Assembly (NCBI GenBank): GCA_008694505.1
Contig: VZDJ01004378.1
Coordinates: 695,508 to 759,507 of the forward strand
Length of the DNA: 64,000 nucleotides
Origin: Cyanoderma ruficeps
Lineage: Eukaryota; Chordata; Aves; Passeriformes; Timaliidae
Direction of reading: 5' to 3'
The position numbers were made by a program, and so were the translations under genes. The stretch's first letter is position 1. Every line of letters starts with the position of its first letter. A model generated the notes under the pieces. It ran no database searches, had not been told where the DNA came from, and saw only the letters and a list, made by a program, of their open reading frames with translations. Of the stretch, positions 39,501 to 54,859 are shown piece by piece.

Positions 39501-42500
39501 CCAAGATTTTTATAACATATGATTGTTAACATATTTATATACTTTAATTCAAATAGACTAATATTTGATGATTATATTTTCCTGTCCTAAAAGGAAGCAG
39601 AAAAGTGGGGGGGGAAAGAAACTTCAACACTGAAACCAGGACATTTATATTTACCAGAGTAAGTTTCTCAAGCAAAACTTTTTTTATTTCTACAAAAGAG
39701 CACATTTTTCAGTAGCACTAACATACAGACAAAAAAAATTCCACCTAGCTATTAGAGAGACAATTATTCATAAAATAATAAAACATTTGCTTCAGGATTC
39801 TATACATAATAGAGCAAAATACCAAAATACTTCCGTTTTCAGTATAATTTTCTGTAATTTTTCTGTACTCCTAACTGAAGACTGAAAGTGACTGCTGAGT
39901 CAATAATAGTAAACAAAGAATCATATTGATTCACAAGTTATTTTTCTCGCTATGACTTAATTCTAACTTTGATGTTTAATACAGACACCTGAGAAACAGT
40001 GCAAGTCAAAGTATGCATCTCACTAATTCTCTTAGTGGACTAGTATAAGCAGCTTTTTACATAATGGTTTGTGTAGTCAATTAGCAGAGTATTAGCTATA
40101 ATAGATAACGTTCTTACTAAGACCATATTAATTAGAGCTTAAACACGGCTAATCTGAGACCTATATTGAATTTATATGATTATGTAAGCAGAACGTTTCC
40201 GTAGTCATGTAATTTCCTTCAGAGCATTTTAAGGAAAAGTAAATCCTAGCATCTGAGATATAAACATACCAATTTTATCAGAGTATTGCAAACCACTTAG
40301 TGTTTCTTAAAACTTAAGTGTGCCTGGCCATATTACAAATAATAATTATGAACAGTAAAGGAACACAAAGATTGAATGCCTTTTAAATTTATTGGAAGAG
40401 AAGGGGTAGAATTGCAAGCTAAGAAAATGTCTGCAAGAATTTAATGGATGTATGTTTCTGCTCCTCATTTTGCCTTGAGTTACACCACAACTCTAGAGTT
40501 GTCTAGTCACTTCTCTTCATCAAAGAGCTGGTATGTCTATGTGGACACATTTTTTAGTGATAAAATGAATTCTGCAGTTACGAGACAAACTTTCTCTGAA
40601 AATAATTAGGAATCCTGTCTTATACAGATTTAAATTCATTTTTAATTGCATGGATTTGTGGCCTCCTTATCACTTTGTTCAGCAGTTCTGCAATATAACC
40701 AAAGCTTAATATGTCTCTGGTAAATCAGCCACCTGAAGGAATGCCATAGGCAAGAACATATTAAATTTTTAAATCACAGATAACCATGAAACTAAGTAAT
40801 TGCAAATTTACAAGCAGAGAAAATTTTGGGACAGTATCAAAAACTGTATTGTAACAAAACTAACTCCTCCATCTTGACTTCTGTTACGAATTGTAGCATC
40901 ACTGCTGTTAGTAGAAAAAAATTCCACTAATAATAGGCCAATAGGGCCACGACATTCTGTTGTCTAGTTATACCACTGAGAATTACTGCCCATCTGCATG
41001 CCAGAAGACAAGTGCTTATCACGGTTACTGAAATGAAGTGGAAGAAGGAGGGCTAATATGGTTGTAAATGCTCATGCCAAGAGTCGTGTAGGTGACTGGA
41101 GGCACACTAGGCAGGTTAGCACTATAACATCAGATGCAGGTTTGACAACCTTTTGAATATGTACTCCCCCTTCCCATTTTTTATTGAGAGGTTATTTTCA
41201 CATTTGTAGTAATATATTTTTTTTAATTTTTAGTGAAATATCCCTTCAAGCATTATGGGATAATTAGGTATCAGCCATACTCACTCATATCTAAAAATAT
41301 CATTCAGCAGTGCTTTAAAATCTCCCCAATTTACGCATCATTATTTTTGGAACGTGTACTTTAACTTCACCAACAGAGGTCACTAAACCACTGAGAAAGA
41401 ACCGTAAGTTTGGTGGGAACACACCCTAGTCAATCGTCCTAACATCCTTCGATAGTTATTTTCAAAGGGCTCTTGTTCAGCTGCTTCAGTAAATATAAGC
41501 TCAATTAACAACAAGAGAAAAAAAAAGGAAGAGAGTGTATGCTTATGCACTCAGGCAAGTTAGCTTTTCTAAGGATCTAAATTACACAGAACACTATATT
41601 GTTAAAGATATTTCAATATTAGAATATATTTAAAACACCTATTATGAAGCCAGTAGCATACATACATGCATAGGTATGAGTATTGCTAAATCATTTTTTC
41701 AAGGTTAAAACAGGCCCTGATTTAAACAATTGTGTTTTGAATAACCTACTGAATTTTATTTTTCAAGCTTTGTGCTGTTGAAAACCAACCTAGTGGGGAG
41801 AGAGTATGAAGAGGAGGATCCCAGAGAAATAACATTTAATATTAATACCAGATAGAAGCACAGGAGAAACCAAGAGCTGTCACTGACTTGCTCATTTTGG
41901 CAGAAACACTCAGCTAATGGAACTGTATTAACTCACCATTTTCCAACTTTAAACTGTAATGAAAAACTATTTTTACAAATCATTACTTTCAGTATAGGGT
42001 GTTTCAACCACATGGCTTCTATTAGTGTACAGGGGAGTTTCACAACCAAAGCTGCCTGTGCAGCATGAAAAGTGCATCTTCTATGTTGAGCTAATCCCAG
42101 AGGGGAGTCAGCACTTGTGCCTGTGTCCTTTTGACCTTTATCCTTTTAATGCATTTTGCCTCAGTAGCAAAAGGTGAAAACCTAGTTTTTATGTTTCAAA
42201 ACAGAGCGTTTCAACGCTGATTCTCAGTGAAGCTAAGGAAAGTAACATCAGCTCTTGTTGAAATGTTGAAAGTCCCTAGCTCAGCAACCAACAATAGCTT
42301 TACAAATGTGTTTTTAGAATCACTTTTCTGGTAGCCCTTTGAAGCTCACCCATACAGCCCTGTTGCCATCCCTCTGAACAGCTGTGAACATGTGAAGTCA
42401 CTGGAGTGGAAGATGTTAATTACTGTCAGCTACTGGAATTTCTCCAGGGACCTCTTGTGGTTAGAAACATGTTTCCCTAAAGAAGTGCACTAGGTGCTGG

Positions 42501-43930
42501 GATCATTTCCCCTGTAGCACACCTGAATCCTCCCTTCCTAAGCACAAGGAATTTCTCATTCCAAAGCTAAACTCTAAATATTCACTTTTAAGTGTTTTTC
42601 TCATAGGACACAGTAACTTTTCTAAGCAATCTTAACTGTAGAATTTTTCATTTCTGTGAAGAGTTCCAACAGGGAATTTAGTTTTTCAGGGACTAGGTTT
42701 AGCATATATACAGATTTTCATTAAAAACTGGGGAAACAAGTCTAAAATAAAAAAAGGAACAAAATCAGAAAACATTGAAAACAAGTTGATGGACAGAGCT
42801 GTGGTTAGCGCTTTTTCCCCCTGACCTAGAGTATTCTAAGCTTCCTTTATATGGCCAAGAAAAGGCTACACACCTTCCCTCTGTGCCATTAGAAAAGTGC
42901 AGAGACCAAAAAAGATCTTTTTTTCTTCAGATTTACCTCCTGCTATTTATTGGCATTTTGAGTCTAAACTAGTTAGCATCAGGAGCTTGATGTGATGCCA
43001 GCAAGATATTACCCACAGGGAACCAAAATAATAGCAGACGAGCTGGCAGAAAGATCCCCAGAAAGGGAAATAACATAAAACCAAGATTCTAAGCCTAGCC
43101 CTTTACTGTGACAAGTACAAAGCACCTTTAATGACTGAACACATCCTTAAATACACCTTGTAGATCCCTCTGCAGTAGTTAAACCTTGTGATCACTACCA
43201 CCCCCGCAACAAGACCAAGTCAGGTCAGTCTCTGGCTACAAACAAGGATGAAATCGTTAATCCGCAGGACTTGACTCCCAACGTGTGAAGATGAATGCTG
43301 AGGACTTTTCTCTTGTCCTTTGCTGCAGGTGAGAATGGCACGTTCCCCTGTATCACACTATCAAGTGACAGACACAGCAGTCTGATAATCTAAGGGAGTT
43401 GAAGGAAAACAGTTGCCCTGATCTCAAGAATGCCATCCCTTTCCCGTAAGGGCACAGAAGTCCTCATCCACTCCTGGAAGGAAGGTGTAAGTGGGAAGAA
43501 GGAAACTGAATGTAATGGAAAGTAAACATATCAACTGTGAAAACTACAGTAACCACCAGCAGCTACAGAATTCCTTCCTTGTTATACTTAAGGACAAGTA
43601 CACTGATATTCAGTGTTTACAGAGGTAAAAGTCCCACAATTACAGGGCCAATCCCCTTTTATGTAGGCCATTAGTGCTGTTGGAGTGTACTCCTGCCCCA
43701 GTCCAACCTCAAACATGGTGATTGAGGAGTAGATAGAGCTCAGGTGAGGGATTGCTTAATTGTTTCAAAATGGTCAATACTTAATGGCATCAACCATCTC
43801 CTAACTCTGTCTCAGCTGCTGCAGGCCTTTAACAAGGCTTGAGATGGTAACAGAGCGTGTTCCCCAGCTCATCAGAAGTAACAGTGAAGACAAAAATAAG
43901 TACAAACTCAGAACTGTTATATACAAAAAG

Positions 43931-43936
43931 TTTAAT
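43931..43936 (-). terminator. PIM3: Candidate distal polyadenylation signal of PIM3 (ATTAAA)
   Basis: On the minus strand ATTAAA is followed by a T-run, then about 20-45 nt later by T/GT-rich sequence around TTTGTACTT and TTTTTGTCTTC. That is the normal layout of a vertebrate cleavage site. Cleavage would fall near 43910-43918. Confidence 0.5.
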
Positions 43937-44292
43937 TGAAATACCTGTATAAAAAATATGATCTCCATACATTTCACACCGTTAAACAGAAGAAAAAAAA
44001 TTCCAAATCCAAGCTGCATAAATGCAACCAGATCACAGAAACACAGCTATTAAAATAAATTAAGGTTTATGACTCTGCCACTCTACCTTTCCAGAGCCAA
44101 TGCACGGAGACTGTACAATGTCAATAATTTAAAACCCTTCCAAACAGCATTACTTTACACTTCTGGTACAATAATACCAGACAAAAGGCATACTGACTAA
44201 CTTTAAAAAGTCATTCTATTTCCCTTAAATTAGACTTTGTACAACAATTTCCCATCTTCCAACAAAAAACTGGTAAGGTCAGAATTTTTTTT

Positions 44293-44298
44293 TTTATT
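44293..44298 (-). terminator. PIM3: Candidate proximal polyadenylation signal of PIM3 (AATAAA)
   Basis: A consensus AATAAA on the minus strand, directly followed by about ten A residues. Use of this site would remove the last 360 nt of the UTR but keep all AU-rich elements. The A-run also makes it prone to internal priming in oligo-dT cDNA, so support from ESTs should be read with care. Confidence 0.35.
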
Positions 44299-44407
44299 AT
44301 TTTGTAACCAAAAGTTGACAGGAATGCAGAAAAAAAGTGCCATGGGCAAACCACTAGAATTCCCATGGGGAGAAGGAGGGGAAAGCACAGTGTTGAATAA
44401 CTCTAAC

Positions 44408-44480
44408 CAAATAAATTAACCAAATAAATAGCCACAGTTGAAAACTGTGGGAGGTCTTCTAAATTCCAAACAATAAATAA
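44408..44480 (-). promoter_or_regulatory. PIM3: AU-rich decay elements flanking a perfect stem-loop in the PIM3 3' UTR
   Basis: In mRNA order there is UUAUUUAUU (44480-44472), an 8-bp perfect stem with a 3-nt loop (44450-44432), UAUUUAUUU (44430-44422) and another AUUUAUUU (near 44415-44408). Such nonamers are class II AU-rich elements bound by TTP/ZFP36 and HuR family proteins, and PIM kinase mRNAs are known for short half-lives. The elements are read directly from sequence; their use in this species is inferred. Confidence 0.6.
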
Positions 44481-45318
44481 CTGTATAGTACACGGGAAAA
44501 ACCAAGTTTACATAAACACATTATACAGGTATGGAAAAAAAAAAGAAGTCCTTGAATATTGCATTGATTGTGCATTCAACATGCCCATACATACTTTAAG
44601 ACTCGCAGGGTGACAAAAGGCTGGGGGGAGTTGAGAAAGGGGCTTCTCATGCCCAATGGTAGAGATGATAAAAGGAAACATGAATAAATGTTTCTGATAA
44701 AGAAGCCGATATACCTGTTCATATTTCTGTGCAGGCTATAGGAAATATTTTGAGCAGCAGAGGTGGGTTGGATTTGTAAAGGGCAGGGGGGCAGGAGTGA
44801 AATGTCTGTGTTCAAGTATTCCATCACCAGTGGATGGGACTACTTCATTCAATCACCGAACAGGTTCTCCAATGCATCATAGGAGCTGCTTCCTCCAGCA
44901 CTGAGTCTAAAGGGAGCAAATTCCTATAATGAACTGGATCTTCTTTGGACATAGACAGCTCAAAAAAGAAAGTCCCACTGAAGCAGCTTTCAAAAAGGCA
45001 CTCAAAAGCAAATAAAATCTAGTCCAGGCTCTATGAGAGCAAAAAAGTTTACCATGTATTCAAGAGGTCACTGCTTTCTTAATAAGGTCAGTCTTTGACT
45101 AAGTACTGGCCTGCAACTCCCAAACATCAGCGTTTCCAAAGGAAATCTTTCATTCCAAAGCAGAAACCAGCAAAGGGGGAAAACAAAATCAAGTCCCTCA
45201 GACAAAGATTCAACTACAGAATAATGAATGCATTTTTCTAGCCCCTCCTATGTATTGGCAGCAGCACTGTGGTCTTTCTGCTTGAAGCTCCCCCTCCCAG
45301 TGCGAGGTCCTTAGTAAT

Positions 45319-48454
<3,136 letters not shown>

Positions 48455-49200
48455 CTTCCGAGGAAGGGAAAAGGTCGAGTTAGTTCCCCGCGGCAGCTCC
48501 GCCGGCGTCCTCTCGGCTCGGCGCGGCTCTCGTCTCTCCAGAGCCGGCGGAGGGCGGCGGGCCGCCGAAAGCTTCTGCGTGGCTCCTTCTGCGGCCGGGA
48601 GCGGGAACCCACGGAATCCTTGTAGGTCTGTCCCCGCCGGCAGCAGTCCAGGCGTCTGTCGCACAAAGTCCTCAGGGGAAACGCAGTCAGAGAACGCACC
48701 GCTCCCGCGTTCCTTCCACCTGGCGAAAGCCGCTCGGGGCGCAGGCAGGCGCAGGCAAAACTATAGCCCTCCGCGGAGGCAGACGAGTCCGGGGGCTCCG
48801 GATCCACGCGTGGTGCCCGCCCCTGCGGGGGCCGCGGCGGCAGGAGCGGGCTGGGCGCCGCAGTGGAGCCGTGGCGGGCGGAGGACAGACCGCACCGCCG
48901 CCGAGCTGCCCGCGCGCTTCTGAGCCGGCGGCGCCGCCGAGCCGCCTCTTAACTCTCAATATTTTGGTGCGGGCAGAGTGCGGCGAGCGCGCCGAGAATA
49001 TCCCTCCGCGGGGGAGGGGGGAACACCTCTCCCCGCCGCCCCCGCCGCCCCCTCCCCTCTGCGCCGGAGCCCCCGCGGGGCGGCGGCCGCGACTGCAGCG
49101 CCCTGTCCCGCCTCACCGCACGGGTGGGCACGGGGAAGGCGGGGGGCTGGGAACTACTTGATCTGTAGTAACCGGCGCGCAGAGTTACACTCCGTCTGAG
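48455..49200 (-). promoter_or_regulatory. PIM3: PIM3 GC-rich 5' leader and proximal promoter
   Basis: Very GC-rich sequence upstream of the start codon with no ATG on the coding strand between 48455 and about 49200. The transcription start cannot be fixed from sequence. An AT-rich AAAATATT near 48966-48959 could act as a TATA-like element for a start near 48930, giving a leader of roughly 480 nt, similar to mammalian PIM3. Alternatively, the CCAAT pair at about 49.3 kb would suit a start near 49.2 kb. Confidence 0.5.
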
Positions 49201-49278
49201 AGGAACGCATCACACATTAGCGGCAAAAAAAAAGGGCGGGGGGCAGATTCTCCCGTGTGCGTTAACGCTGCCTCGCGG

Positions 49279-49344
49279 CCAATCGCCGGGCGCCCTTTCA
49301 AAGGGCTCCCGGTGCGGCCCAATGAGGAGAGCCCTCATTTGCAT
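49279..49344. promoter_or_regulatory. Promoter module: two CCAAT boxes, inverted repeat, octamer
   Basis: CCAAT occurs at 49279-49283 and again at 49319-49323, exactly 40 bp apart. Between them is a perfect inverted repeat GCCCTTT-C-AAAGGGC (49292-49306). ATTTGCAT, the reverse complement of the Oct-factor octamer, is at 49337-49344. Paired CCAAT boxes are typical NF-Y sites in CpG-island promoters. The module lies upstream of PIM3 but its CCAAT boxes face the other way, so it could serve PIM3, a divergent transcript or both. Confidence 0.55.
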
Positions 49345-50460
49345 GCGGCGGCGCGCGGCCAGGAGGCGGCAGGGCGGGAATGCCGCGGCGCGCCGGGCCT
49401 GCCCCGCCCCGGGCTGCGGGAAGGTCGCTCCGAGCCGCCGCGTCCAAGGCTACGCGGGGGCGGGGCGCCAACAGCGTCGGAGCAGGGTGGGCCGCGGCTC
49501 CGCGGAGCCTGCCTGGGCCGCAGGGAACCCCAGCACGGTGGTCGGAGCTCGCTCGTTTTGCCAGCCGGTGCTCCACAGTGAGCACGCGGCGCGCTCCCTA
49601 AGCGGCAATTCTTCTTCCTCCCCAGCGCTGCCCCCTCGCCTCGGCGCAGTTCGGCCCCGTGCCAGCGCGGGGGGACGCCGGCGCCTGCCCTCCTTGCCTG
49701 CCTCTGTCAGTCACCTCCCCTGTGCGGAAGCCCCGCGGGGCCGGTGTGGCGCGACGGCGGGCGCCGGAGTCCTGGCGGCGCAGCTCGGAGGAACAGAGGG
49801 TTCCCGCCTCGCTGAGGTGCCGCGCCGGGAGAGGGCACGGAACTGCTCCACTTCCCGGCGCTGCCGCCGGCCGCCCGCGCGCCCCGCCCCGCAGGGGGCG
49901 CTGCATCAACAGGAATGGAGACGCGTCCCGTTCGCGCGGGCTCGCGGGGGTCTCCGTGCCCGGAGGCTGCGGCCGCGCCGGTCACCGCGGTCCGCGCTCT
50001 GCTGCTGCTAGGCCCGCGGCACCGGCCTGTTCTGACGGGACACTGAGACAGTTAGGAGCACCCGGTCTGACGGAGAAGCCCGAGGGCATCCGGGGGATCT
50101 TGCCGCGTGTCTGTCCAGCAAACCTGTGGGTGACTGCTTTAGAAATTAATGAGTGCAGTGCTGGGTGGGCAACAGTATCTTAATAACTGCTCCAGCAGCT
50201 ACTTAGAGCCCAGCTCAGATGCGCTCCTGGGGCTGGCGCTCAGGCGGGAAGCACACCGCATTTTGCAGACAGCTGGGCGGGCGCCCCTCCGCACCCTGTT
50301 ACCGCCAGCCCGTCCCCGCCGCCCTGTCACCCACCGCGGCAGGTGCGTGGCAGGGAAAAGCAGCGGGGTTGGAGGCACCGGTGCTCCGCGGGGATCCCTG
50401 ACGTGAGGGTGTTTTTGGCAGCCCCTCCCACCCTGGGCTCTCGGGGAGAGCCTAGCAGTT

Positions 50461-51929
50461 GGCATTGTCTGATAATGGTAGTGCTGTAATCTCGGGCAGT
50501 CGTGCCCATAAACAAAGCAAGGGCTTCTAGGGAGAGGTAATATCTTTTATTAGATTAGACCAGCTGATGTAAAGGTCAGGTTTGCAGGCGCAGTTTCAAC
50601 CCTTCGTGTCCCAGAATGTATTTTTTGAAGATGGATCAGTGGGGCTATAAAAGTTACTACTTTTCATACAGACTAATTTGCAGTCTCCAAAATAAACCAT
50701 TGAGTTTATTGAGTAGCTGAGGAATTCAGGAGGTTTCATGTTTGTGGATTTTTTTTTTCCTTTAATGATTTGTATTTATGAGATAAAGCAATAAAAAAGG
50801 CTGGGGTTTTTTTTCTATTTTTTTTTTAACTTTATTTTAGACCCTGCCTTTTGGCTCTCTCAAATCACATTAATAAAAGTTAATATGTGTAATATGTGTA
50901 AGTGCTAATTATTTAGGGAATTAATGCTACAAGTTATTACTAATTCCTGCTTTTTGTACATGACCAGGCATGAAAAATCATGGATGTATCACTGGTCTGC
51001 AAACATAAAAACATCAGGCCTTGTCATTCCAACTATTTCATCTCTGTCTGTGGCCAACCTGTAGTAAATCAACAATACACTTGCCTTGAACCAGTTCCCT
51101 CAAAATCCTGTTGTGTTTAAGCTACACCTTCTGCTGTGTCAGCTGTCAAAAAAACCATGACATACCTTTCCACATCTACATTTGTAGCAAAATAGTAATC
51201 TAAAATTTCTGGGATTAATCCTGGCATTGATGTAACTCCGAATCTGATTTTTATTTTCACACCAGTGTGAAAGGGAGGTTATTTTACATTTCATATTACA
51301 AGATAGCTACTGTAGAAAAAAAAAGTGATAAAAGGAGTATTTGTTTCATTCACTTAATTTTGGCAGACAGACATTTAATTTGTGTACAACTACAAGCACT
51401 CTTGGTTTGACAGAATTACAGATGGATCCCAGATATGGAATTTACCCTGTCTTTACACATAAGCCTTTCATGGGTTTGTGGTGCTCCTTTTGATCTGGCT
51501 TGGAGCATGCAGTTCAGTTGTCCTAAACAATTATAGCTGCAGAAATATTTTATAAACTAGTTTTGGCCACTTTAGCAGTGGCTTTGCAACTATAAATGGA
51601 AAACCATTCATGGGTAGGATGCCAGTTTGATTTAGAATTCATTTTTCTGTGCAACAGTCCCTGAGCAGGAGTGAGTTTGTCAGGCACAGAAATACGGAAG
51701 ATCCATGGAAGTTTCTGCTTGCAGAGCAGTACTACCTTCAAGCTACCTTTTAATGTCTGTATGGAACTCAGCTCAAAGTTTGCTGTGGCACATCATCAGG
51801 TACTGCACCAGTGACATTAATGGGCTCTAATATATACTTATAGCCATTGTAGGTCTTCTGAATGGGACTACCAAAATGCATCTGTTCTCATAATGTGACT
51901 ATAAGGAATGCTGCTAAGAATGCTCTGGC
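50461..51929. other. Intergenic sequence upstream of the CpG island, no gene seen
   Basis: AT-rich DNA with T-runs near 50750 and 50810-50830. No exon or repeat family recognised. Confidence 0.5.
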
Positions 51930-53580
51930 AGTAAATGTCCATTAAACTTACAGGAATATTGGTATTTATAGGTCACTCAACCTCCTCATATGTCAGAGCT
52001 CCTAGCTCCCTTAATGACTCTTTGGTTGATTCTCTTCAGTCTTTCTTCTATTTGGCAAGAGAACAAACTGAGCACAGTGCTCTAGATGTGGCTTCATCTG
52101 TGCTGGAGAGAGGGCGATAATGACGTCCCTTGACCTGCTGGCTGTGGCACTCCAAGATGTGGTCAGTGCTCCCTGCCGCAGGCGCACACTGCTGACTTTG
52201 TTGGTTTGTGGTCCACTGGGTCTTCTCTTGTGGAACCATTAGTTCCAGCCCGCACTTCTCCCTAACTATATCCTGTCCCAGATGTGGCATCTTGGCATTC
52301 TTATTTTTGGAAGTCCAATGCAGATGTACGTGTTATACATTTATTCAGTCGGTTGAGGTCTGAATAGCAGCTATACCCTCCAGTATACCAACAACCCCCC
52401 TTGATTTAGTGTCACCTTGTATTTCCAAAGGTCACAGATGAAAAAGTTAAATAATATCAGCCATTTTATTGATCCGAAGAAATACCCCTTGGAATCACCT
52501 GATAATTGGACTTAAACCAGTTATTAGCTACCTTTTGAGTGCCATGACCTGGCCAGTTTTTAATGCACCTTGTAGTATACCTATACGTTCTCAATTCGCC
52601 TGCAGATGCTGAAAAACTATCAACATTCTGGCTACAGACAAGGGGAGCAACACCTACTCTAATGTCACCCAGGGGAGCCTGTAATGTAGTTGTAGAAGAC
52701 AATCAGTGACTAAACATGGTTTGACCTTGGGAAATTCAAGATGGTTATGTTAAATAACTTTTTTTTGTCATGGTAATGATTTGCATGAGTACTTGCTTTG
52801 TAATTTCCTCAGCAACTGAGAGAAGGTTGATCATCTTTTCACCACGCAGATCCTCCTTTTGCAAATTCCTAAGACAGACGTAACATTTTTATAGTTGTTA
52901 GAAACCTCCTCTGATCATGGTGACCTTTCACAAAGGACTTAGAGTGCCCTTCCAATGACTTTTGATGTCACTGTTAGTACTCTCAGATGTATCCTGTCCA
53001 ATCCCATGGATGTATATGACGTTTCTAGCTTGTTTAATTAGACCCTGACCTGATCCTTGCTACTTGACATGGAACTCTGGGATCCCTGAGAGCAGACCAT
53101 GCCAATAGAAACACATAAAGTGAATACCCGTGTGCTGTGTCACAAGGTCACCTGCTGTATTCAGCAGCTGGCCTAGATTTTACTCAGTCTCCTATTTTGC
53201 TGCAAAAGTGTCCTTACCCATGACATCCTTCATCATTTTTTACTGTATGTAAGCATTGCCCCTCTAATTCCATCCCTGCATACCCAGGAAATGCTCCTGA
53301 GTTCCTACTCATTGTGTCCCCACTTCCACCTCCCATATGCTTGGTTTTTGTTGTTGAGCTCAGCCATATATACCCTGTGCTGCTAAGGAAAGTTTCTGCT
53401 ATATTTGCTTGTTTGCTTGCAAATGAGGATGCATTAGAGATATGAATCTCTGCCAGGTCTTACAGATCAGTTGTTATTCCACTTCTTTCAGCAACTCCAG
53501 TGTTTTTCTTTTGACCAATGTGTCTTGTGAAGCCACGACCTCTCTATTTCTTTGCACTTAAGAACATGTTGTTGGAATTA
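51930..53580 (-). mobile_element. Ancient CR1 LINE fragment (antisense), about 1.65 kb
   Basis: The plus strand follows antisense CR1 over a long distance. Landmarks are GAGCACAGTGCTCTAGATGTGG near 52070, CCCTTGACCTGCTGGCTGTGG near 52126, TTGATTTAGTGTCACCTTG near 52402, the TTATTAGCTACC region near 52521, and GCTTGTTTAATTAGACCCTGA near 53028. It is strongly diverged with several internal deletions and no open frame. It reaches further into the 5' part of ORF2 than the other CR1 copies here. Confidence 0.75.
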
Positions 53581-53589
53581 TGAATGATT

Positions 53590-54270
53590 AGAGAATCATA
53601 GAATCATAGAATATGCTGAGTTTGAAGGGCCCCATCAGGATCACCATCTGTCCCTGCACAGAACACCCAGAGAGTCACACCATGTGCCTGAGAGTGTTGT
53701 TCAAATGCTTCTTGAACTCTGTCAGGCTGGTGCTTTGACCACGTCCCTAGGGAACCTGTTCAGTGCTCAACTACCCTCTGGGTGAAAAGCCTTTTCCTCA
53801 TTTCCAACCTAAACCTCTCCTGACTCAGCTTCGCCTTGTTTTTTCATGTCCTGTCATGGGTCATAAGAGTGATGAGATTAGTGGCTGCCCCTTCACTCCC
53901 CCTCACGAGGATGTTGTAGACTGCAGTGAGGGCTCCCCTCAGTCTCCTCCAGGCTGAAAAGACCAAGTGATCTCAGCTGCTCCTAATACAGCTTCCCCTT
54001 CAAACCCTTCATCATCTTCATGGCCCTCGTTTGGACAATCTCCAATAACTTAATGTCTTTTTTATGCTGTCTCACCCAAAAATGCCCCCAGAACTAGAGA
54101 TGAGGCTGCCCCAGTGCAGAGCAGAGCAGGACAATCCCCTCCCTCACCCAGTAAACGATGCTGTGCTTGATGCAACCCAGGACATGGCTGGCCCTGCTGG
54201 CTGCCAAGGCACTGCTGGCTCATGTTCAGCAGAAAGATATTGACAACTTCTTCCGTAACACACCACACAT
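53590..54270 (-). mobile_element. Younger CR1 LINE 3' fragment (antisense)
   Basis: It starts with the reverse-complement CR1 tail, an AATCATAGAATCATAGAAT repeat at about 53594. It then reads as antisense of the ORF2 C-terminus: CAACTACCCTCTGGGTGAA near 53768, CCAACCTAAACCTCTCCTGA near 53804, and GGCTGGCCCTGCTGGCTGCC near 54186. It is less diverged than the CR1 directly to its left. Confidence 0.9.
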
Positions 54271-54859
54271 TTCCACATATGGCACATTCTTTTCCCTTTA
54301 TAAATCAATAACCTAAGTGTATTCAGTCAAAGTTGGCTGTTGCCATAAGCATTAGTGAGACCAGTATTGAGGTACTGTTGAAAGAAGGCTGAAAACTGAA
54401 AGGGCTCTCAAAGAGAATACAAACTTTAGGACTAGTATCTTAAAACATGAAGCTCTACTAGCTCAATCTACTTTGATTATTTGACCTCTTACCATAACAG
54501 CCTAGAAGTATCTACAATTTATTTACTTTTTCCCTACCTGGTATTTGCTAGTTCTTTAGGTCTCGCACAGGAAGAGTTTCCCAGGCTGAGAACTGAGAGA
54601 AAACAACAAACTCTAGAAGTAAAGTACAGGTGGGTTACAGAACCTCACTGTGGATCTAGTTCTCTGGTAATTGAAGACCTGGTATTGAAGCTGGATTTAA
54701 AATAATGCAAGAAGGTATGCTCGTGTGTAAAAAGAACTTACAGATTTGATGCACAACTTGCATTAGATACCATGACATCGTGTCAAGTGAAGTCAGACTG
54801 GAAAGTCTCTGGAGCATTAATATTTATGATTTCAAAAGCATGACTCTGTACAGAACTGA

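Larger units (their letters stand above)
29855..43911. other. Gene-free stretch of 14 kb downstream of PIM3
   Basis: No exon, RNA gene or clear LTR or LINE recognised. Short tandem repeats and one GT microsatellite are listed separately. A pyrimidine-rich patch lies near 39320-39350. Open frames are all below 130 codons and show no family signature. Confidence 0.55.
43912..45318 (-). other. PIM3: PIM3 3' untranslated region (predicted)
   Basis: AT-rich sequence after the stop codon with several mRNA-decay signals in the sense orientation. The nonamer UUAUUUAUU lies at 44480-44472, UAUUUAUUU at 44430-44422, and further AUUUA copies nearby. The 3' end is inferred from an ATTAAA hexamer at 43936-43931 followed by U/GU-rich sequence, giving a UTR of about 1.4 kb. 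A proximal AATAAA at 44298-44293 could give a UTR of about 1.05 kb that keeps the AU-rich block. The end position is inferred, not shown by transcript data. Confidence 0.65.

Noticed and set aside
49322..50011. Plus-strand open frame of 229 codons in the CpG island
   Set aside because: The product is a low-complexity Arg/Ala/Gly/Pro string typical of random GC-rich sequence, and overlapping frames on both strands are equally open.
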